A DNA stretch of 64,000 nt from Micromonospora sp. RHAY321 (lineage in GTDB: Bacteria > Actinomycetota > Actinomycetes > Mycobacteriales > Micromonosporaceae), in assembly GCF_023896955.1 (NCBI RefSeq), contig NZ_JAMHIW010000003.1:124001-188000 (forward strand), in the 5' to 3' direction. Below are positions 9,831 through 19,636 of this stretch, piece by piece. The notes beneath the pieces were generated by a model. It was not told the origin of the DNA, did no database searches, and saw only the letters and a program-made list of their open reading frames with translations. Numbering within the stretch: the stretch's first letter is position 1; every line of letters starts with the position of its first letter. A program made the position numbers and the translations under genes.

Positions 9831-9890
9831 GTTGATCAAGAGGTTCGCGTCAGGAACCCGCTCATCGCCGACGCGAACCTCTTGATCAAC
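9831..9890. terminator. 21-bp perfect palindrome between galK and cysN (bidirectional terminator, repeat-like)
   Basis: Arms 9831-9851 and 9870-9890 are perfect 21-nt complements around an 18-nt loop. It sits between the convergent galK and cysN stops, so it can terminate both transcripts. The outer part contains GTTGATCAAG, a motif shared with other intergenic palindromes in this window (47.9 and 55.7 kb), so it may also be a member of a dispersed repeat family. Confidence 0.75.
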
Positions 9891-9906
9891 CGCTGGATCC
9901 CGGGGG

Positions 9907-11211
9907 TTAGGCGGCTTCGACGATCATGGCGGCGCCCACGGTGCGGTTGGTGGCCTCGTCGATGATGACGAAGCCGCCGGTGGTGCGGTTGCGCCGGTAC
10001 TCGTCGGCCAGCAGCGGCACCGTGGTGCGCAGCCGCACCCGGCCGATCTCGTTGAGCCGCAGCTCGTCGGCCGACTCGTCGCGGTGCAGCGAGTTGATGT
10101 CCAGGCGGTAGTGCAGACCGCGCACGATCGCCCGCGCGGACCGGGTGGTGTGCTTGATCGCGTACCGGCCGTCGACCCGTAGCGGGCGGGTCTCGTCCAT
10201 CCAGCAGACCATCGCCTCGATGTCCTGGGCCACCGCCGGGGCGTTGTTCGGCCGGCAGATCATGTCGCCCCGGGAGATGTCGATCTCGTCGGCCAGCCGT
10301 ACCGTCACCGACATCGGTGGGAACGCCTCCGCGACCGGCCCGTCGGCGGTCTCCACCGCGGCGATCCGGCTGGTGAAGCCGGACGGCAGCACCATCACCT
10401 CGTCGCCCGGCTTGAGCACACCCGAGGCGACCTGGCCGGCGTAGCCGCGGTAGTCGGTCACCGTGGTGGACTGCGGGCGGATCACGTACTGCACCGGGAA
10501 CCGGACGTCGACCAGGTTGCGATCGCTGGCGATGTGCACCCGCTCCAGGTGGTGCAGCAGCGACGGGCCCTCGTACCACGGCATGTTCTCCGACCGGGTG
10601 ACGATGTTGTCGCCGCGCAGCGCGGAGATCGGCACCACGGTCAGGTCCGGTACGTCGAGCTTCGCGGCGAACGCGGTGAACTCGTCGGCGATCCGCTCGT
10701 AGACCTCCTGCGACCAGTCCACCAGGTCCATCTTGTTCACGCAGAGGACCAGGTGCGGCACCCGCAGCAGCGAGCAGAGGAACGCGTGCCGACGGGACTG
10801 CTCGACCAGGCCCTTGCGCGCGTCCACCAGGATCAGCGCCAGGTCGGCCGTGGAGGCGCCGGTGACCATGTTGCGCGTGTACTGGATGTGCCCCGGGGTG
10901 TCGGCGATGATGAACTTGCGCCGCGGCGTGGCGAAGTACCGGTACGCCACGTCGATGGTGATGCCCTGCTCCCGCTCGGCGCGCAGGCCGTCGGTGAGCA
11001 GCGCCAGGTTGGTGTACTCGTCGCCGCGGGCCGCGCTGACGGCCTCCACCGCGGCCAACTGGTCGGTGAAGAGCGACTTGGTGTCGTAGAGCAGCCGGCC
11101 GATGAGGGTCGACTTGCCGTCGTCCACGCTGCCCGCGGTGGCGAAGCGCAGCAGGTCCATCGGACGGACCTCCGCCGCGGTGGCGGCCGGGGCCACGATC
11201 TCGGTGGTCAT
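9907..11211 (-). CDS. cysN: Sulfate adenylyltransferase subunit 1 (GTPase)
   Basis: 434 residues. The regulatory GTPase subunit of ATP sulfurylase, activating sulfate to APS together with CysD. It has the EF-Tu-like G domain: P-loop GSVDDGKST (27-35), the switch ERGITID-type EREQGITIDVAYRYF, DTPGH, and NKMD, followed by beta-barrel domains 2 and 3. It ends after the barrels, so there is no fused APS kinase (CysC) as in some actinobacterial CysNC proteins. Its ATG overlaps the cysD stop (ATGA), showing translational coupling. Confidence 0.96.
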   Translation of the reverse strand: MTTEIVAPAATAAEVRPMDLLRFATAGSVDDGKSTLIGRLLYDTKSLFTDQLAAVEAVSAARGDEYTNLALLTDGLRAEREQGITIDVAYRYFATPRRKFIIADTPGHIQYTRNMVTGASTADLALILVDARKGLVEQSRRHAFLCSLLRVPHLVLCVNKMDLVDWSQEVYERIADEFTAFAAKLDVPDLTVVPISALRGDNIVTRSENMPWYEGPSLLHHLERVHIASDRNLVDVRFPVQYVIRPQSTTVTDYRGYAGQVASGVLKPGDEVMVLPSGFTSRIAAVETADGPVAEAFPPMSVTVRLADEIDISRGDMICRPNNAPAVAQDIEAMVCWMDETRPLRVDGRYAIKHTTRSARAIVRGLHYRLDINSLHRDESADELRLNEIGRVRLRTTVPLLADEYRRNRTTGGFVIIDEATNRTVGAAMIVEAA

Positions 11212-12122
11212 CAGAAGTAGCCCTCCCGCTTGCGGTCCTCCATGGCGGCCTCGCTGACCCGGTCGTCACCACGGGTCGCGCCGCGCTCGGTGATCCGGGT
11301 GGCCGCCACCTCCTCGATGACCTTCTCCACGGTGTCCGCGTCGGAGCGGACCGCCGCCGTACAGGAGGCGTCGCCCACGGTGCGGTAGCGCACCTGCGCC
11401 TTGAACCGCTCCTCGCCCGCCCGGGGGCGGAAGAACTCGTTGACCGCGTAGAACATCCCGTCTCGCTCGATCACCTCGCGCTCGTGGGCGTAGTAGATCG
11501 ACGGCAGCGGGATGCGTTCCCGGGCGATGTAGTGCCAGACGTCCAGCTCGGTCCAGTTGGACAGCGGGAAGACGCGGATCGACTCGCCCGGGTGGTGCCG
11601 GCCGTTGTACAGCGACCACAGCTCCGGCCGCTGGTTCTTCGGGTCCCACTGGCCGAACTCGTCGCGGAAGCTGAACACCCGCTCCTTGGCCCGGGCCTTC
11701 TCCTCGTCCCGGCGGGCGCCACCGAACAGCGCGTCGAAGCGGTGCTTCTCGACCGCGTCCAGCAGGACCGGCGTCTGGATCCGGTTGCGCATGCCGTCGC
11801 CGGACTCCCGCACCAGCCCGCTGGCCAGGGCCTCCGGCACGCTCGCCACCACGAGCTGCAACCCCAGCTCGGCGACCCGCTGGTCGCGGTATTCCAGCAC
11901 CTCGGGGAAGTTGTGCCCGGTGTCGACGTGCATGACGGGGAAGGGGATGTTGGCCGGGGCGAACGCCTTCTGCGCCAGTCGCAGCATGACGATCGAGTCC
12001 TTGCCGCCGGAGAAGAGCAGCACCGGGCGTTCCATCTCGGCGACCACCTCGCGCATCACGAAGATGCTCTCCGCCTCCAGGGCGTCCAGGTGGGAGACCC
12101 GGTACGCCGCCGGGGTGGTCAT
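11211..12122 (-). CDS. cysD: Sulfate adenylyltransferase subunit 2
   Basis: 303 residues. The catalytic subunit of ATP sulfurylase, an N-type ATP pyrophosphatase. The PP-loop is LLFSGGKDSIVML (SGGKDS at 38-43); other family blocks are MHVDTGHNFPEVLEYRD, FGGARRDEEKARAKERVFSFRD, and FPLSNWTELDVWHYI, with the conserved C-terminus ending KREGYF. The ATG at 12122 is chosen at MTTPAAYRVSHLDALEAESI where similarity starts. It overlaps cysN downstream and is 74 bases from cysQ upstream, so cysQ-cysD-cysN may share a transcript. Confidence 0.97.
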   Translation of the reverse strand: MTTPAAYRVSHLDALEAESIFVMREVVAEMERPVLLFSGGKDSIVMLRLAQKAFAPANIPFPVMHVDTGHNFPEVLEYRDQRVAELGLQLVVASVPEALASGLVRESGDGMRNRIQTPVLLDAVEKHRFDALFGGARRDEEKARAKERVFSFRDEFGQWDPKNQRPELWSLYNGRHHPGESIRVFPLSNWTELDVWHYIARERIPLPSIYYAHEREVIERDGMFYAVNEFFRPRAGEERFKAQVRYRTVGDASCTAAVRSDADTVEKVIEEVAATRITERGATRGDDRVSEAAMEDRKREGYF

Positions 12123-12196
12123 GACACCGGCTCGATTCGCTCGCTCATCCGATTTCCAGACCTTTCCGGTCGGACATGTCAAGAAGTGCGCTCAGG

Positions 12197-13027
12197 CTAC
12201 CCGGAATGTCTCTGCAGCGCTGCAAGCAACCGGGGGGCGAGATCCCTGCGGCAGACCAGCAGGTCCGGCAGGCGCGGATCCGCCTCGTTGTATCTCAGCG
12301 CAGAACCGTCGATCCGGGAAGCGTGCAGTCCCGTGGCCGTCGCCACAGCGACCGGCGCCGCCGAATCCCACTCGTACTGCCCACCGGCGTGGATGTACGC
12401 GTCCACCTCGCCCGTGACCACCGCGGCGATCTTCGCTCCGGCCGACCCCATCGGCACCAGCTTCGCCCCCACGTCCTCGGCCAGATCCGTGAGGAACACC
12501 GGCGGCCGGCTCCGGCTCGCCGCCAACCGGATCACCCGCGCGCCGGCCGTCGCCGCCTCCACCGTCATCGGCGGATACGCCGGCGGGTAGTCCGTGCCCA
12601 GCACCCGGTGCTGCGCCGGCAGGCCCACCGCCCCGGCGACCAGCCCGTGCGGGCTCGGCGCGTTCCGCGCCCAGAGCGCCACGTGCACGGCCCAGTCGGA
12701 GCGGCCCTCCTCGGCGAACTCCCGCGTACCGTCCAACGGATCGATGATCCACACCCGGTCCGCGGCCAACCGCGACACCGCCTCGGCGTTCACCTCCGCC
12801 GCCCAGGCCAGCCGCGACCCCTCATCCTCCTCGGAGAGCACCGCGTCCCCCGGCCGCCACTTCGCGAGCTCCGTGCGGATCAGGTCGTGCGACACCTTGT
12901 CCCCGGCCGACTTCAGCGCGCCGGCGTCGGCGAAACCCAACTCCACGCGCAGGTCGAGCAGCGCCTGACCGGCCCGGGCCGCCAACCACCTGGCGAACGC
13001 ACCGTCGATCATCGGAGGACTGCTCAT
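12197..13027 (-). CDS. cysQ: 3'(2'),5'-bisphosphate nucleotidase (CysQ-type inositol monophosphatase family)
   Basis: 276 residues. Probably removes the 3'-phosphate of PAP/PAPS formed during sulfate assimilation. The Li-sensitive phosphatase fold is shown by SAGDKVSHDLIRTEL, LSEEDEGS (metal-binding Glu-Glu), WIIDPLDGTREF (the DPxDGT motif), and GGQYEWDSAAPVAVA (third metal Asp). The ATG at 13027 has GGGAG upstream; a second ATG at 13012 is possible. Position directly before cysDN supports the sulfur role over a general inositol phosphatase role. Confidence 0.9.
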   Translation of the reverse strand: MSSPPMIDGAFARWLAARAGQALLDLRVELGFADAGALKSAGDKVSHDLIRTELAKWRPGDAVLSEEDEGSRLAWAAEVNAEAVSRLAADRVWIIDPLDGTREFAEEGRSDWAVHVALWARNAPSPHGLVAGAVGLPAQHRVLGTDYPPAYPPMTVEAATAGARVIRLAASRSRPPVFLTDLAEDVGAKLVPMGSAGAKIAAVVTGEVDAYIHAGGQYEWDSAAPVAVATATGLHASRIDGSALRYNEADPRLPDLLVCRRDLAPRLLAALQRHSG

Positions 13028-13166
13028 CTGCCCGCTCCCGTCGCCTCGCCGCGACCCGTGCCCGCACGGGCCGCTCCGCCGCGACCCGCGTCGTCGGTCG
13101 CGGCACGCCGAAAGGCGCAGACTACCGGCCCACCAACCCCGACCCGGTACGCCCCGCCCGACAGTC

Positions 13167-13757
13167 TCAACCGCCGTGGTAGAGGTTCTGAGTCGGCTCC
13201 ACGCCCTTGACGACCACCGACTCCACCACGTCAGCCGCGCGGTCCACCAGGAAATCCAACTCCTTGCGCTCGGCCGCGCCGAAATCCGACAGCACGTAGT
13301 CGGCCGGGTCCTGCCGGCCCGGGGGCCGGCCGATGCCGAACCGCACCCGGACGTACTCCTTGGTGCCCAACGACTTCGACATCGAGCGCAGGCCGTTGTG
13401 CCCGCCCTCGCCGCCACCGCACTTGACCCGCACCTGGCCGAACGCGATGTCGAGCTCGTCGTGCACGGCGATCACCTGCGCCGGCGGCACCTTGTAGAAC
13501 TGCGCCAGCGCCGCCACCGGCGCGCCGGACAGGTTCATGTACGTGAGTGGCTTCAGCAGCACCAGCTTCGGCCCGCCGAAACCCAGCCGGCCCTCGGTAG
13601 CCTCGGCCACCGCCCGCTTGTGCCGGCCGAACCGCGCGCCCAACCGTCCGGCCAGCAGGTCGGCCACCATGAACCCGACGTTGTGCCGGTTGCCGGCGTA
13701 CTCCCGACCCGGGTTGCCCAGGCCGACCACCAGCCACGGCCCCGCCTCGTCCGTCAC
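13167..13757 (-). CDS. pth: Peptidyl-tRNA hydrolase
   Basis: 196 residues. Releases tRNA from drop-off peptidyl-tRNA. Motifs: [22 protein letters not shown] with catalytic H25, [44 protein letters not shown], and the C-terminal GIGRPPG segment. Length matches bacterial Pth. Transcribed after rplY with a 94-base gap, an arrangement conserved in actinobacteria. Confidence 0.97.
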   Translation of the reverse strand: MTDEAGPWLVVGLGNPGREYAGNRHNVGFMVADLLAGRLGARFGRHKRAVAEATEGRLGFGGPKLVLLKPLTYMNLSGAPVAALAQFYKVPPAQVIAVHDELDIAFGQVRVKCGGGEGGHNGLRSMSKSLGTKEYVRVRFGIGRPPGRQDPADYVLSDFGAAERKELDFLVDRAADVVESVVVKGVEPTQNLYHGG

Positions 13758-13851
13758 GACCCGTCCCCTTCGCCGTCCGTCACACCGATACCCGATACGC
13801 GGACAGGCGCCCCCGAATGCTCGGGGACGCCTGCCGCACAGTACGAACCGA

Positions 13852-14538
13852 TCAGGCCTCGGCGCGCGCCTCGGTGTTCTCGCCGCCCTCGGCGTCCGCG
13901 CCCTCGGAACCCTCGGTGACCTCGCCGACCTCGGCCTCGGCCTCGTCGGTGGCCTCCTCGACCTCGGGCAGCGTCGCCTCGAGCTGCTCGGCGGTCGGCG
14001 CGGCGGTCACCGCGGCGACCGGCAGCGTCGGGTCGACGGCCAGCTCGACACCGGCCGGCAGCTGCACGTCGCCGGCGGTCACCGAGGAGCCCGCCTCCAG
14101 GCCCTCGATCGACGCCTCGAGGTGGTCCGGCACCTTGGTGGCGTCGGCAGTCACCGACAGGGTGTCGTGGTCGTGCACGATCAGGGTGTCCCGCGCGGCC
14201 TCGCCGGTCAGCTGGATCGGGACCTCGACGGTGACCTTCTCGCCGCGGCGGACCAGGATCAGGTCCACGTGCTCGAAGGTGTCCTTGATCGGGTCACGCT
14301 GAATCGCCTTCGGCAGCGCCAGCACCTGCGTGCCGTCGGTGATGTCGATCGCGAAGAGCTGGTTGGCGCCACCCTTGCGGATCGCCGCGGCGAACTCCCG
14401 GGACGGCAGCGCGATGTGCTTGGGCTTCTCGCCGTGGCCGTACAGCACGGCTGGCACCTTGCCGGCCCGGCGGGTACGGCGGGCACCACCCTTGCCGAAC
14501 TCGGTGCGGGGCTCGGCGCTGATCTTTACCTCGGACAC
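13852..14538 (-). CDS. rplY: 50S ribosomal protein L25/general stress protein Ctc
   Basis: 228 residues, the long L25/TL5/Ctc form that binds 5S rRNA. The N-terminal L25 domain begins [35 protein letters not shown] and includes [15 protein letters not shown]; the C-terminal TL5 beta domain follows. The last ~45 residues form a highly acidic Glu/Ala tail, usual for actinobacterial Ctc. The GTG start at 14538 follows AGGAG by 7 bases. A hairpin separates it from prs upstream, so it probably has its own promoter in 14540-14780. Confidence 0.95.
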   Translation of the reverse strand: MSEVKISAEPRTEFGKGGARRTRRAGKVPAVLYGHGEKPKHIALPSREFAAAIRKGGANQLFAIDITDGTQVLALPKAIQRDPIKDTFEHVDLILVRRGEKVTVEVPIQLTGEAARDTLIVHDHDTLSVTADATKVPDHLEASIEGLEAGSSVTAGDVQLPAGVELAVDPTLPVAAVTAAPTAEQLEATLPEVEEATDEAEAEVGEVTEGSEGADAEGGENTEARAEA

Positions 14539-14779
14539 GGGGAAACTCCTGATGCTTTTCGCTACGGCGGCTTGTCGTCTGGCGGTGCTGGGGCGAGGGG
14601 CTCGCTAGGGGCTCATGCGTCATGAACGACTGCCCGGAGCACCGCGTCGATGACGGTGCCTCCGTGCGGCGCTATTCAGCGACCCGCCGGGCACCCTCGC
14701 CGTGGCAACCGCACCAGTCTACCCGAGCTGATTCCGAGGTTTCCGGCAGTCCCCGTTCACGGCTCCCGCGCGCGTGCTA

Positions 14780-14825
14780 GGAAGGGACCCCGCACCCCGC
14801 CGAGGGGTCGACAAGGGGCCCTTCC
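14780..14825 (-). terminator. Hairpin downstream of prs
   Basis: GGAAGGG (14780-14786) pairs with CCCTTCC (14819-14825), with inner CCCC/GGGG pairing. It lies 24 bases beyond the prs stop on the minus strand. The rest of the 310-base gap between prs and rplY shows no other clear element. Confidence 0.55.
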
Positions 14826-14848
14826 CCGCACTCACCGCGGCGAGAGGA

Positions 14849-15829
14849 TCAGCTCAGGCCACCGAAGAGGGTGGTCACCGAGCCGTCGTCGAAGACCTCG
14901 CGGATCGCCCGCGCCAGCAGCGGCGCGATCGACAGCACGGTCAGCTTGTCCAGCTGCTTCTCCGGGGTCAGCGGCAGCGTGTTGGTCACCACGATCTCGC
15001 TGATCGGGCTGTTCTTCAGCCGCTCGGTGGCCGGGTCCGACAGCAGTGCGTGGGTGGACGCGACCACGATCTCCGCCGCGCCCGACTCCTTCAGGATGTC
15101 CGCCGCACCGGTGATCGTGCCACCGGTGTCGATCATGTCGTCGACGATCAGGCAGACCCGACCCTCCACCTCGCCGACCACGCGGTTCGCCACCACCTGG
15201 TTGGGCTTCATCGGGTCGCGGGTCTTGTGGATGAACGCCAGCGGGCAGCCGCCCAGCCGGTCGGTCCAGCGCTCGGCCACCCGCACCCGGCCCGAGTCCG
15301 GTGCCACCACGGTCATCGGCCGGCCGGCGTACTTGTGCTCCACGTACTCGGCGAGGATGTCCATCGCGAAGAGGTGGTCGACCGGACCGTCGAAGAAGCC
15401 CTGGATCTGCGCGGTGTGCAGGTCGACGGTGAGAATCCGGTTCGCACCGGCCGTCTTCAGCAGGTCCGCCACCAGCCGGGCCGAGATCGGCTCCCGACCG
15501 CGGTGCTTCTTGTCCTGGCGCGCGTACGGGTAGAACGGCAGCACCACGGTGATCCGCTTGGCCGACCCCCGCTTCAGCGCGTCCACCATGATCAGGGTCT
15601 CCATGACCCAGGTGTTGACCCCGTGCGTCACGGACTGCACCACGAAGGCGTCCGAGCCGCGCACCGAGTCCTTGAACCGTACGAAGATCTCGCCGTTGGC
15701 GAACTCGTACGCGTCGGCCGGCGTCGGCGCGACGCCGAGCACCTCACCGATCTCCTTGGCCAGCTCCGGAAAGCCACGTCCGGAAAAGAGCATCAGGCTT
15801 TTGCGGTTTTCGGCGACGATGCTGCCCAT
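14849..15829 (-). CDS. prs: Ribose-phosphate pyrophosphokinase
   Basis: 326 residues. Makes PRPP from ribose 5-phosphate and ATP for purine, pyrimidine, His and Trp synthesis. Class I PRPP synthetase features: SGRGFPELAKEIGEVLG, the ATP-binding PFYPYARQDKKHRGREPISA loop, the metal-binding DLHTAQIQGFF, and the PRPP loop VCLIVDDMIDTGGT. Full length. It follows glmU by 57 bases in the same direction, the standard glmU-prs pairing that links UDP-GlcNAc and PRPP supply. Confidence 0.97.
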   Translation of the reverse strand: MGSIVAENRKSLMLFSGRGFPELAKEIGEVLGVAPTPADAYEFANGEIFVRFKDSVRGSDAFVVQSVTHGVNTWVMETLIMVDALKRGSAKRITVVLPFYPYARQDKKHRGREPISARLVADLLKTAGANRILTVDLHTAQIQGFFDGPVDHLFAMDILAEYVEHKYAGRPMTVVAPDSGRVRVAERWTDRLGGCPLAFIHKTRDPMKPNQVVANRVVGEVEGRVCLIVDDMIDTGGTITGAADILKESGAAEIVVASTHALLSDPATERLKNSPISEIVVTNTLPLTPEKQLDKLTVLSIAPLLARAIREVFDDGSVTTLFGGLS

Positions 15830-15886
15830 GGGCCCGTCTGCTCCCGTTTCTCGGTGGTACCCGGCCCGGTGGTGGTGGGTCGGGGA

Positions 15887-17419
15887 CTATTCGGTTGCAG
15901 TATCTCCCGTGGCGGACGCACCGCCCACCGTCTCGGCCTGCCCGTGCATTGCCTCACTGTCGCTTGCGGTGGCGGCCACACCCGACGCACCCTCGCCGCC
16001 GTGGGCTCGCTGCGCGGCCTCCGCCGCGGCCGTGCCGGCCCGCCGCTTCACCACCCAGCCCTCGATGTTGCGCTGGCGTGCCCGGGCGACGCCCATCGCG
16101 CCCGCCGGCACGTCGTCCACGATCACCGAGCCGGCCGCCGTGTACGCGCCGTCGCCCACCTCGACCGGCGCGACGAACATGTTGTCCGCCCCCGTGCGGG
16201 CGTGGCTGCCGATGACCGTGCGGTGCTTGTTGACCCCGTCGTAGTTCACGAAGACCGACGCCGCGCCGATGTTGCTCTGCTCGCCGATCGTCGCGTCGCC
16301 GACGTACGTCAGGTGCGGCACCTTCGAGCCGGCACCGATCTGTGAGTTCTTCACCTCGACGAACGTGCCGACCTTCGCCTTCTCGGCCAGTTGCGCGGCC
16401 GGCCGGAGGTACGCGTACGGCCCGACGCTGGCGCCCGCGCCGACCTCGGCGCCCACCGCGTGGCTGCGCACCACCGATGCGCCGGGGCCGACGATCGTGT
16501 CGACCAGCGTGACGTCCGGTCCGATCAGCGCGCCGGAGCCGACCACGGTGGCGCCGCGCAGTTGGGTGTTCTGGTCGACGACGGCGTCGCGGTCGATCGC
16601 CACCGTCACGTCGATCCAGGTGGTCGCCGGGTCCAGGAGGCTCACGCCGGTGCGCATCCACGCCTCGTTGACGCGGTCGCGCAGCAGGCGGCGCAGCGTC
16701 GCCAGCTCCACGCGGTCGTTGCAGCCCAGCGTCTCCACGTGGTCGACGGCCACGTGCACCGCGACGGGCTCACCGGCCGAGCGGAGCAGCCCGAAGACGT
16801 CGGTCAGGTACTCCTCGCCCTGGTCGTTGTCGGTGGAGAGCTTGCCCAGCGCGGCGCGCAGCCGCGCGGCGTCGAAGGCGTAGATGCCGGCGTTGATCTC
16901 CCGGATCGCGCGCTGCGTCGCGTCGGCGTCGCGCTCCTCGACGATCTGCTCCAACCGGCCGTCGGCGTCCCGAACGATGCGCCCGAGCCCGGTCGGGTCG
17001 GGCACCTCGGCGGCGAGCACGGTGGCCGCCGCGGCGGCTTCCTCGTGCGCGGTCACGAGAGCGCCCACCGTCTCCGGCCGCAGCAGCGGCACGTCCCCGT
17101 TGATCACCACGACCGTGCCGGGGCCGTCGGGGACGGCCTCCAGCGCGATCCGGACGGCGTGCCCGGTGCCGAGCTGCTCGGCCTGGAGCACCGGCGTGGC
17201 GTCCGGGGCGACCTCGCTCAGGTGCCCCCGGACCTGGTCGGCGCCGTGTCCGACCACCACGACGGTGCGGGTGGCGGCCAGCGGGGCGGCCGCGCTCAGC
17301 ACGTGGCCGAGCAGGGTCCTGCCGAGCAGGGGGTGCAGCACCTTGGGCAGTGTCGACTTCATCCGCTTGCCCTCACCGGCGGCGAGTACGACGACGGTAC
17401 GGAGGTGGGGCTGGGGCAC
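15887..17419 (-). CDS. glmU: Bifunctional GlcNAc-1-phosphate uridyltransferase/glucosamine-1-phosphate acetyltransferase
   Basis: 510 residues. Makes UDP-GlcNAc for peptidoglycan and mycothiol. The N-terminal pyrophosphorylase domain has [24 protein letters not shown] and [14 protein letters not shown]; after about residue 250 a left-handed beta-helix of hexapeptide repeats carries the acetyltransferase, including [16 protein letters not shown] [19 protein letters not shown] and [14 protein letters not shown] ~45-residue low-complexity tail ends the protein. The GTG at 17419 follows GGGAG. A tRNA-Gln gene lies 109 bases upstream in the same direction. Confidence 0.97.
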   Translation of the reverse strand: MPQPHLRTVVVLAAGEGKRMKSTLPKVLHPLLGRTLLGHVLSAAAPLAATRTVVVVGHGADQVRGHLSEVAPDATPVLQAEQLGTGHAVRIALEAVPDGPGTVVVINGDVPLLRPETVGALVTAHEEAAAAATVLAAEVPDPTGLGRIVRDADGRLEQIVEERDADATQRAIREINAGIYAFDAARLRAALGKLSTDNDQGEEYLTDVFGLLRSAGEPVAVHVAVDHVETLGCNDRVELATLRRLLRDRVNEAWMRTGVSLLDPATTWIDVTVAIDRDAVVDQNTQLRGATVVGSGALIGPDVTLVDTIVGPGASVVRSHAVGAEVGAGASVGPYAYLRPAAQLAEKAKVGTFVEVKNSQIGAGSKVPHLTYVGDATIGEQSNIGAASVFVNYDGVNKHRTVIGSHARTGADNMFVAPVEVGDGAYTAAGSVIVDDVPAGAMGVARARQRNIEGWVVKRRAGTAAAEAAQRAHGGEGASGVAATASDSEAMHGQAETVGGASATGDTATE

Positions 17420-17528
17420 GACGTGGCTCCCGTCGGAACGTGGACACTCTCGCGGCCATGCTAACCGCGGTGCCCGGACCGTTCCCGACTTACCCCCACT
17501 GGAACCTAAAACGGACTAAGGGGGGCAG

Positions 17529-17600
17529 CTCGGCCGCCAGGGTTCGAACCTGAAACACGGGTACCAAAGACCCGGGTGTTGCCAATTACACCACGGCCGA
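17529..17600 (-). tRNA. tRNA-Gln (anticodon UUG)
   Basis: 72-nt cloverleaf. Acceptor TCGGCCG pairs fully with CGGCCGA; the D arm is GTGT...ACAC with loop AATTGGCA; the anticodon stem CGGGT/ACCCG encloses CTTTGGT with anticodon TTG; the T arm is TCAGG-TTCGAAC-CCTGG (one T-G pair); discriminator G. CCA is not encoded. It lies upstream of glmU on the same strand. Confidence 0.96.
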
Positions 17601-17691
17601 TCAGCGACGCCAGGGCGTCACATCAGGGATCGAGATCCCGCCGCTACACCTTAGCGTCCCGCCCGCCGGACGCCATCGCTCATTCCGCCGC

Positions 17692-17732
17692 GCCCGGACG
17701 GCCCACGTCGGTCCGGGCGGGGCCGTCCGGGC
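17692..17732 (-). terminator. Hairpin downstream of the SDR gene
   Basis: Perfect 13-bp arms GCCCGGACGGCCC (17692-17704) and its complement (17720-17732), located 15 bases after the SDR stop on the minus strand and before tRNA-Gln. Confidence 0.65.
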
Positions 17733-17746
17733 GCCGGACAGGTCAC

Positions 17747-18505
17747 CTACAGGTTGTACCCGCCGGCGACCTCGATGTTCTGGGCGGTGATCCAGCGGCC
17801 CTCCTCGCTGAGCAGCGTGGCGATCACCATGCCGATGTCGTCGGGCTCGCCCACCCGGCCGAGAGCGGTCTTCGCGGCGAGGAGCGGAATCACCTCGGGG
17901 AACCGCTCGAAGGCGTTGTCGGCGAGCCGGGTCCGGGTGGAGCCCGGGGCGACCGAGTTGACCCGGATGCCGCGGCTGCTGAACTCCTTGGCCATGTACC
18001 GCGTCAGCACGTCCAGGCCGCCCTTCATCGAGGCGTACGCGGAGTAGCCGGGCTCGAGCCCGGAGGGCAGTGCCGAGTTGCTGCTGGTGTTGACGATCGC
18101 GCCGCCGTCGGCCAGCAGCGGCAGCAGGGTCTGGGTGAGGAAGAACGGCCCCTTGAGCAGCACCCGCATGAACCCGTCGAAGAGCTCCTCCGAGGTGTCC
18201 TCGAACATCGCCATCCGCGCGAACCCGGCGTTGTTCACCAGCGAGTCGAAGGTGTCCCGGTGCCAGGTGTCGCCCAGGGCGGCGACGACCGACGCGCGGA
18301 AGGCCGGGAAGGTCTCGCTCCGGCCGACGTCCAGCGGCAGCGCGACGGCCGTGCCACCCACCTTCTCGATGCTCTCCACGGTCTCCAGCGCTCCGGAGTG
18401 GTTGTTGCCGTAGGTCAGGATCACGCCGGACCCGCGCTTGGCGAGCTGGATGGCTGCGCTCTGCCCGATGCCCGAGCTGGCGCCCGTGACGATAGCGACC
18501 CGCAT
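17747..18505 (-). CDS. SDR-family oxidoreductase
   Basis: 252 residues, classical short-chain dehydrogenase/reductase. TGASSGIG (8-15) binds the nucleotide; LVNNAGFA is the NNAG motif; the catalytic set is S in NTSSNSALPSG, Y and K in YSAYASMKGGLD. The end, GRVGEPDDIGMVIATLLSEEGRWITAQNIEVAGGYNL, is typical of NAD(P)-dependent reductases. TYGNNHSG after beta-2 suggests NADP rather than NAD. It is divergent from an AraC-family regulator 160 bases away, its likely controller. Substrate unknown. Confidence 0.92.
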   Translation of the reverse strand: MRVAIVTGASSGIGQSAAIQLAKRGSGVILTYGNNHSGALETVESIEKVGGTAVALPLDVGRSETFPAFRASVVAALGDTWHRDTFDSLVNNAGFARMAMFEDTSEELFDGFMRVLLKGPFFLTQTLLPLLADGGAIVNTSSNSALPSGLEPGYSAYASMKGGLDVLTRYMAKEFSSRGIRVNSVAPGSTRTRLADNAFERFPEVIPLLAAKTALGRVGEPDDIGMVIATLLSEEGRWITAQNIEVAGGYNL

Positions 18506-18665
18506 GGTTCACCCACCTGTTCATTCGTGGAGCAATGACGTGCCCCTGGGGAATTGATTGACCCCAGATAATCAGCTTGAGCAGGCAGGACGATAGATCG
18601 ATGCTCTCTGTCTCTTGCCTGATCCTCTCTTTGCTGCGAATCGGCTCGGGTGTTTCAATGAAGAG

Positions 18666-19550
18666 ATGCAGCTCGACGAACTGCGGTCGTTGCTCAGCCG
18701 CCACGCTCGACCGGACGGCACCACCGCCATCGACGGTGTGCTGATCTCGCAGGTCGAGCGGCCGGACGTGCCGTCGGCGTCGATGTCCGGCACGGTGCTG
18801 GCGCTCATCGCGCAGGGCGCGAAGAGGCTCGCGTTGGGCGACCGCGTGTTCGAGTACCGCGCCGGGCAGTACCTCGTCGCATCGGTCGACCTGCCGGTCA
18901 CCGGCCATTTCACCGAGGCCAGCCCCGACCGGCCGGCGCTCGGGTTCGGGCTCACGCTGCAGCCGGCCGCCATCGCCGAGCTGCTGCTACAGGCCGGCGC
19001 CGACATTCCCCGGAGCGGCGGCGGGCTGCCCGGCATCGCCGTCAGCGATGCCTCGGCCGAGCTGCTCGACGCCGTGATCCGGCTGGTGCGCCTCCTCGAC
19101 CGGCCACGCGACCTCGCGGTGCTCGCACCCCTCACGATCCGGGAGATCCTCTGGCGACTGATCACCGGCGAGCAGGGCGCCATCGTCCGCCAGCTGGGTC
19201 TCGCCGACAGCAGCCTCTCCCACATCGCCCATGCGGTCCGCTGGATCCGCGGCCATTACCGGCAGTCCTTCCGGGTGGAGGACGTGGCCCGACTCTCCGG
19301 GATGAGCGTCTCCGCCTTCTACCGTCACTTCCAGGCCGTCACGGCGATGAGTCCGATCCAGTTCCAGAAGCAGATCCGGCTCCAGGAGGCGCGACTGCTG
19401 CTCGCCACCCATCCGACCGACGTCACCGGGGTCGCCCAGCGGGTCGGCTACGACAGCCCGTCACAGTTCAGCCGGGAGTACCGCCGCCAGTTCGGCGCAC
19501 CGCCGAGCCTCGACGCCGCCCGTCTGAGCGGCGCCCCGTCCCTGCCGTGA
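18666..19550 (+). CDS. AraC-family transcriptional regulator
   Basis: 294 residues. The N-terminal part (to ~170) is the AraC_N cupin-like domain (MQLDELRSLLSRHA, VLALIAQGAKRLALGDRVFEY, GQYLVASVDLPVTG). The C-terminal part has the two HTH modules: IRGHYRQSFRVEDVARLSGMSVSAFYRHFQAVTAMSPIQFQ and ARLLLATHPTDVTGVAQRVGYDSPSQFSREYRRQFG. Divergent from the SDR gene, so probably regulates it and perhaps itself. The ATG at 18666 has only a weak purine-rich GAAGAG just before it. Confidence 0.93.
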   Translation: MQLDELRSLLSRHARPDGTTAIDGVLISQVERPDVPSASMSGTVLALIAQGAKRLALGDRVFEYRAGQYLVASVDLPVTGHFTEASPDRPALGFGLTLQPAAIAELLLQAGADIPRSGGGLPGIAVSDASAELLDAVIRLVRLLDRPRDLAVLAPLTIREILWRLITGEQGAIVRQLGLADSSLSHIAHAVRWIRGHYRQSFRVEDVARLSGMSVSAFYRHFQAVTAMSPIQFQKQIRLQEARLLLATHPTDVTGVAQRVGYDSPSQFSREYRRQFGAPPSLDAARLSGAPSLP

Positions 19551-19636
19551 GGCATCGACCCGCGCGCGGGCGATCAGGGCTCTGACCTGCATCTCAGCAG
19601 GAGTGTGCGAGGTTTTCGGAAACTTCACCGTGCGAT

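Noticed and set aside
12123..12196. Riboswitch before cysD
   Set aside because: Only 74 bases separate cysQ and cysD, with no recognisable SAM or other aptamer.
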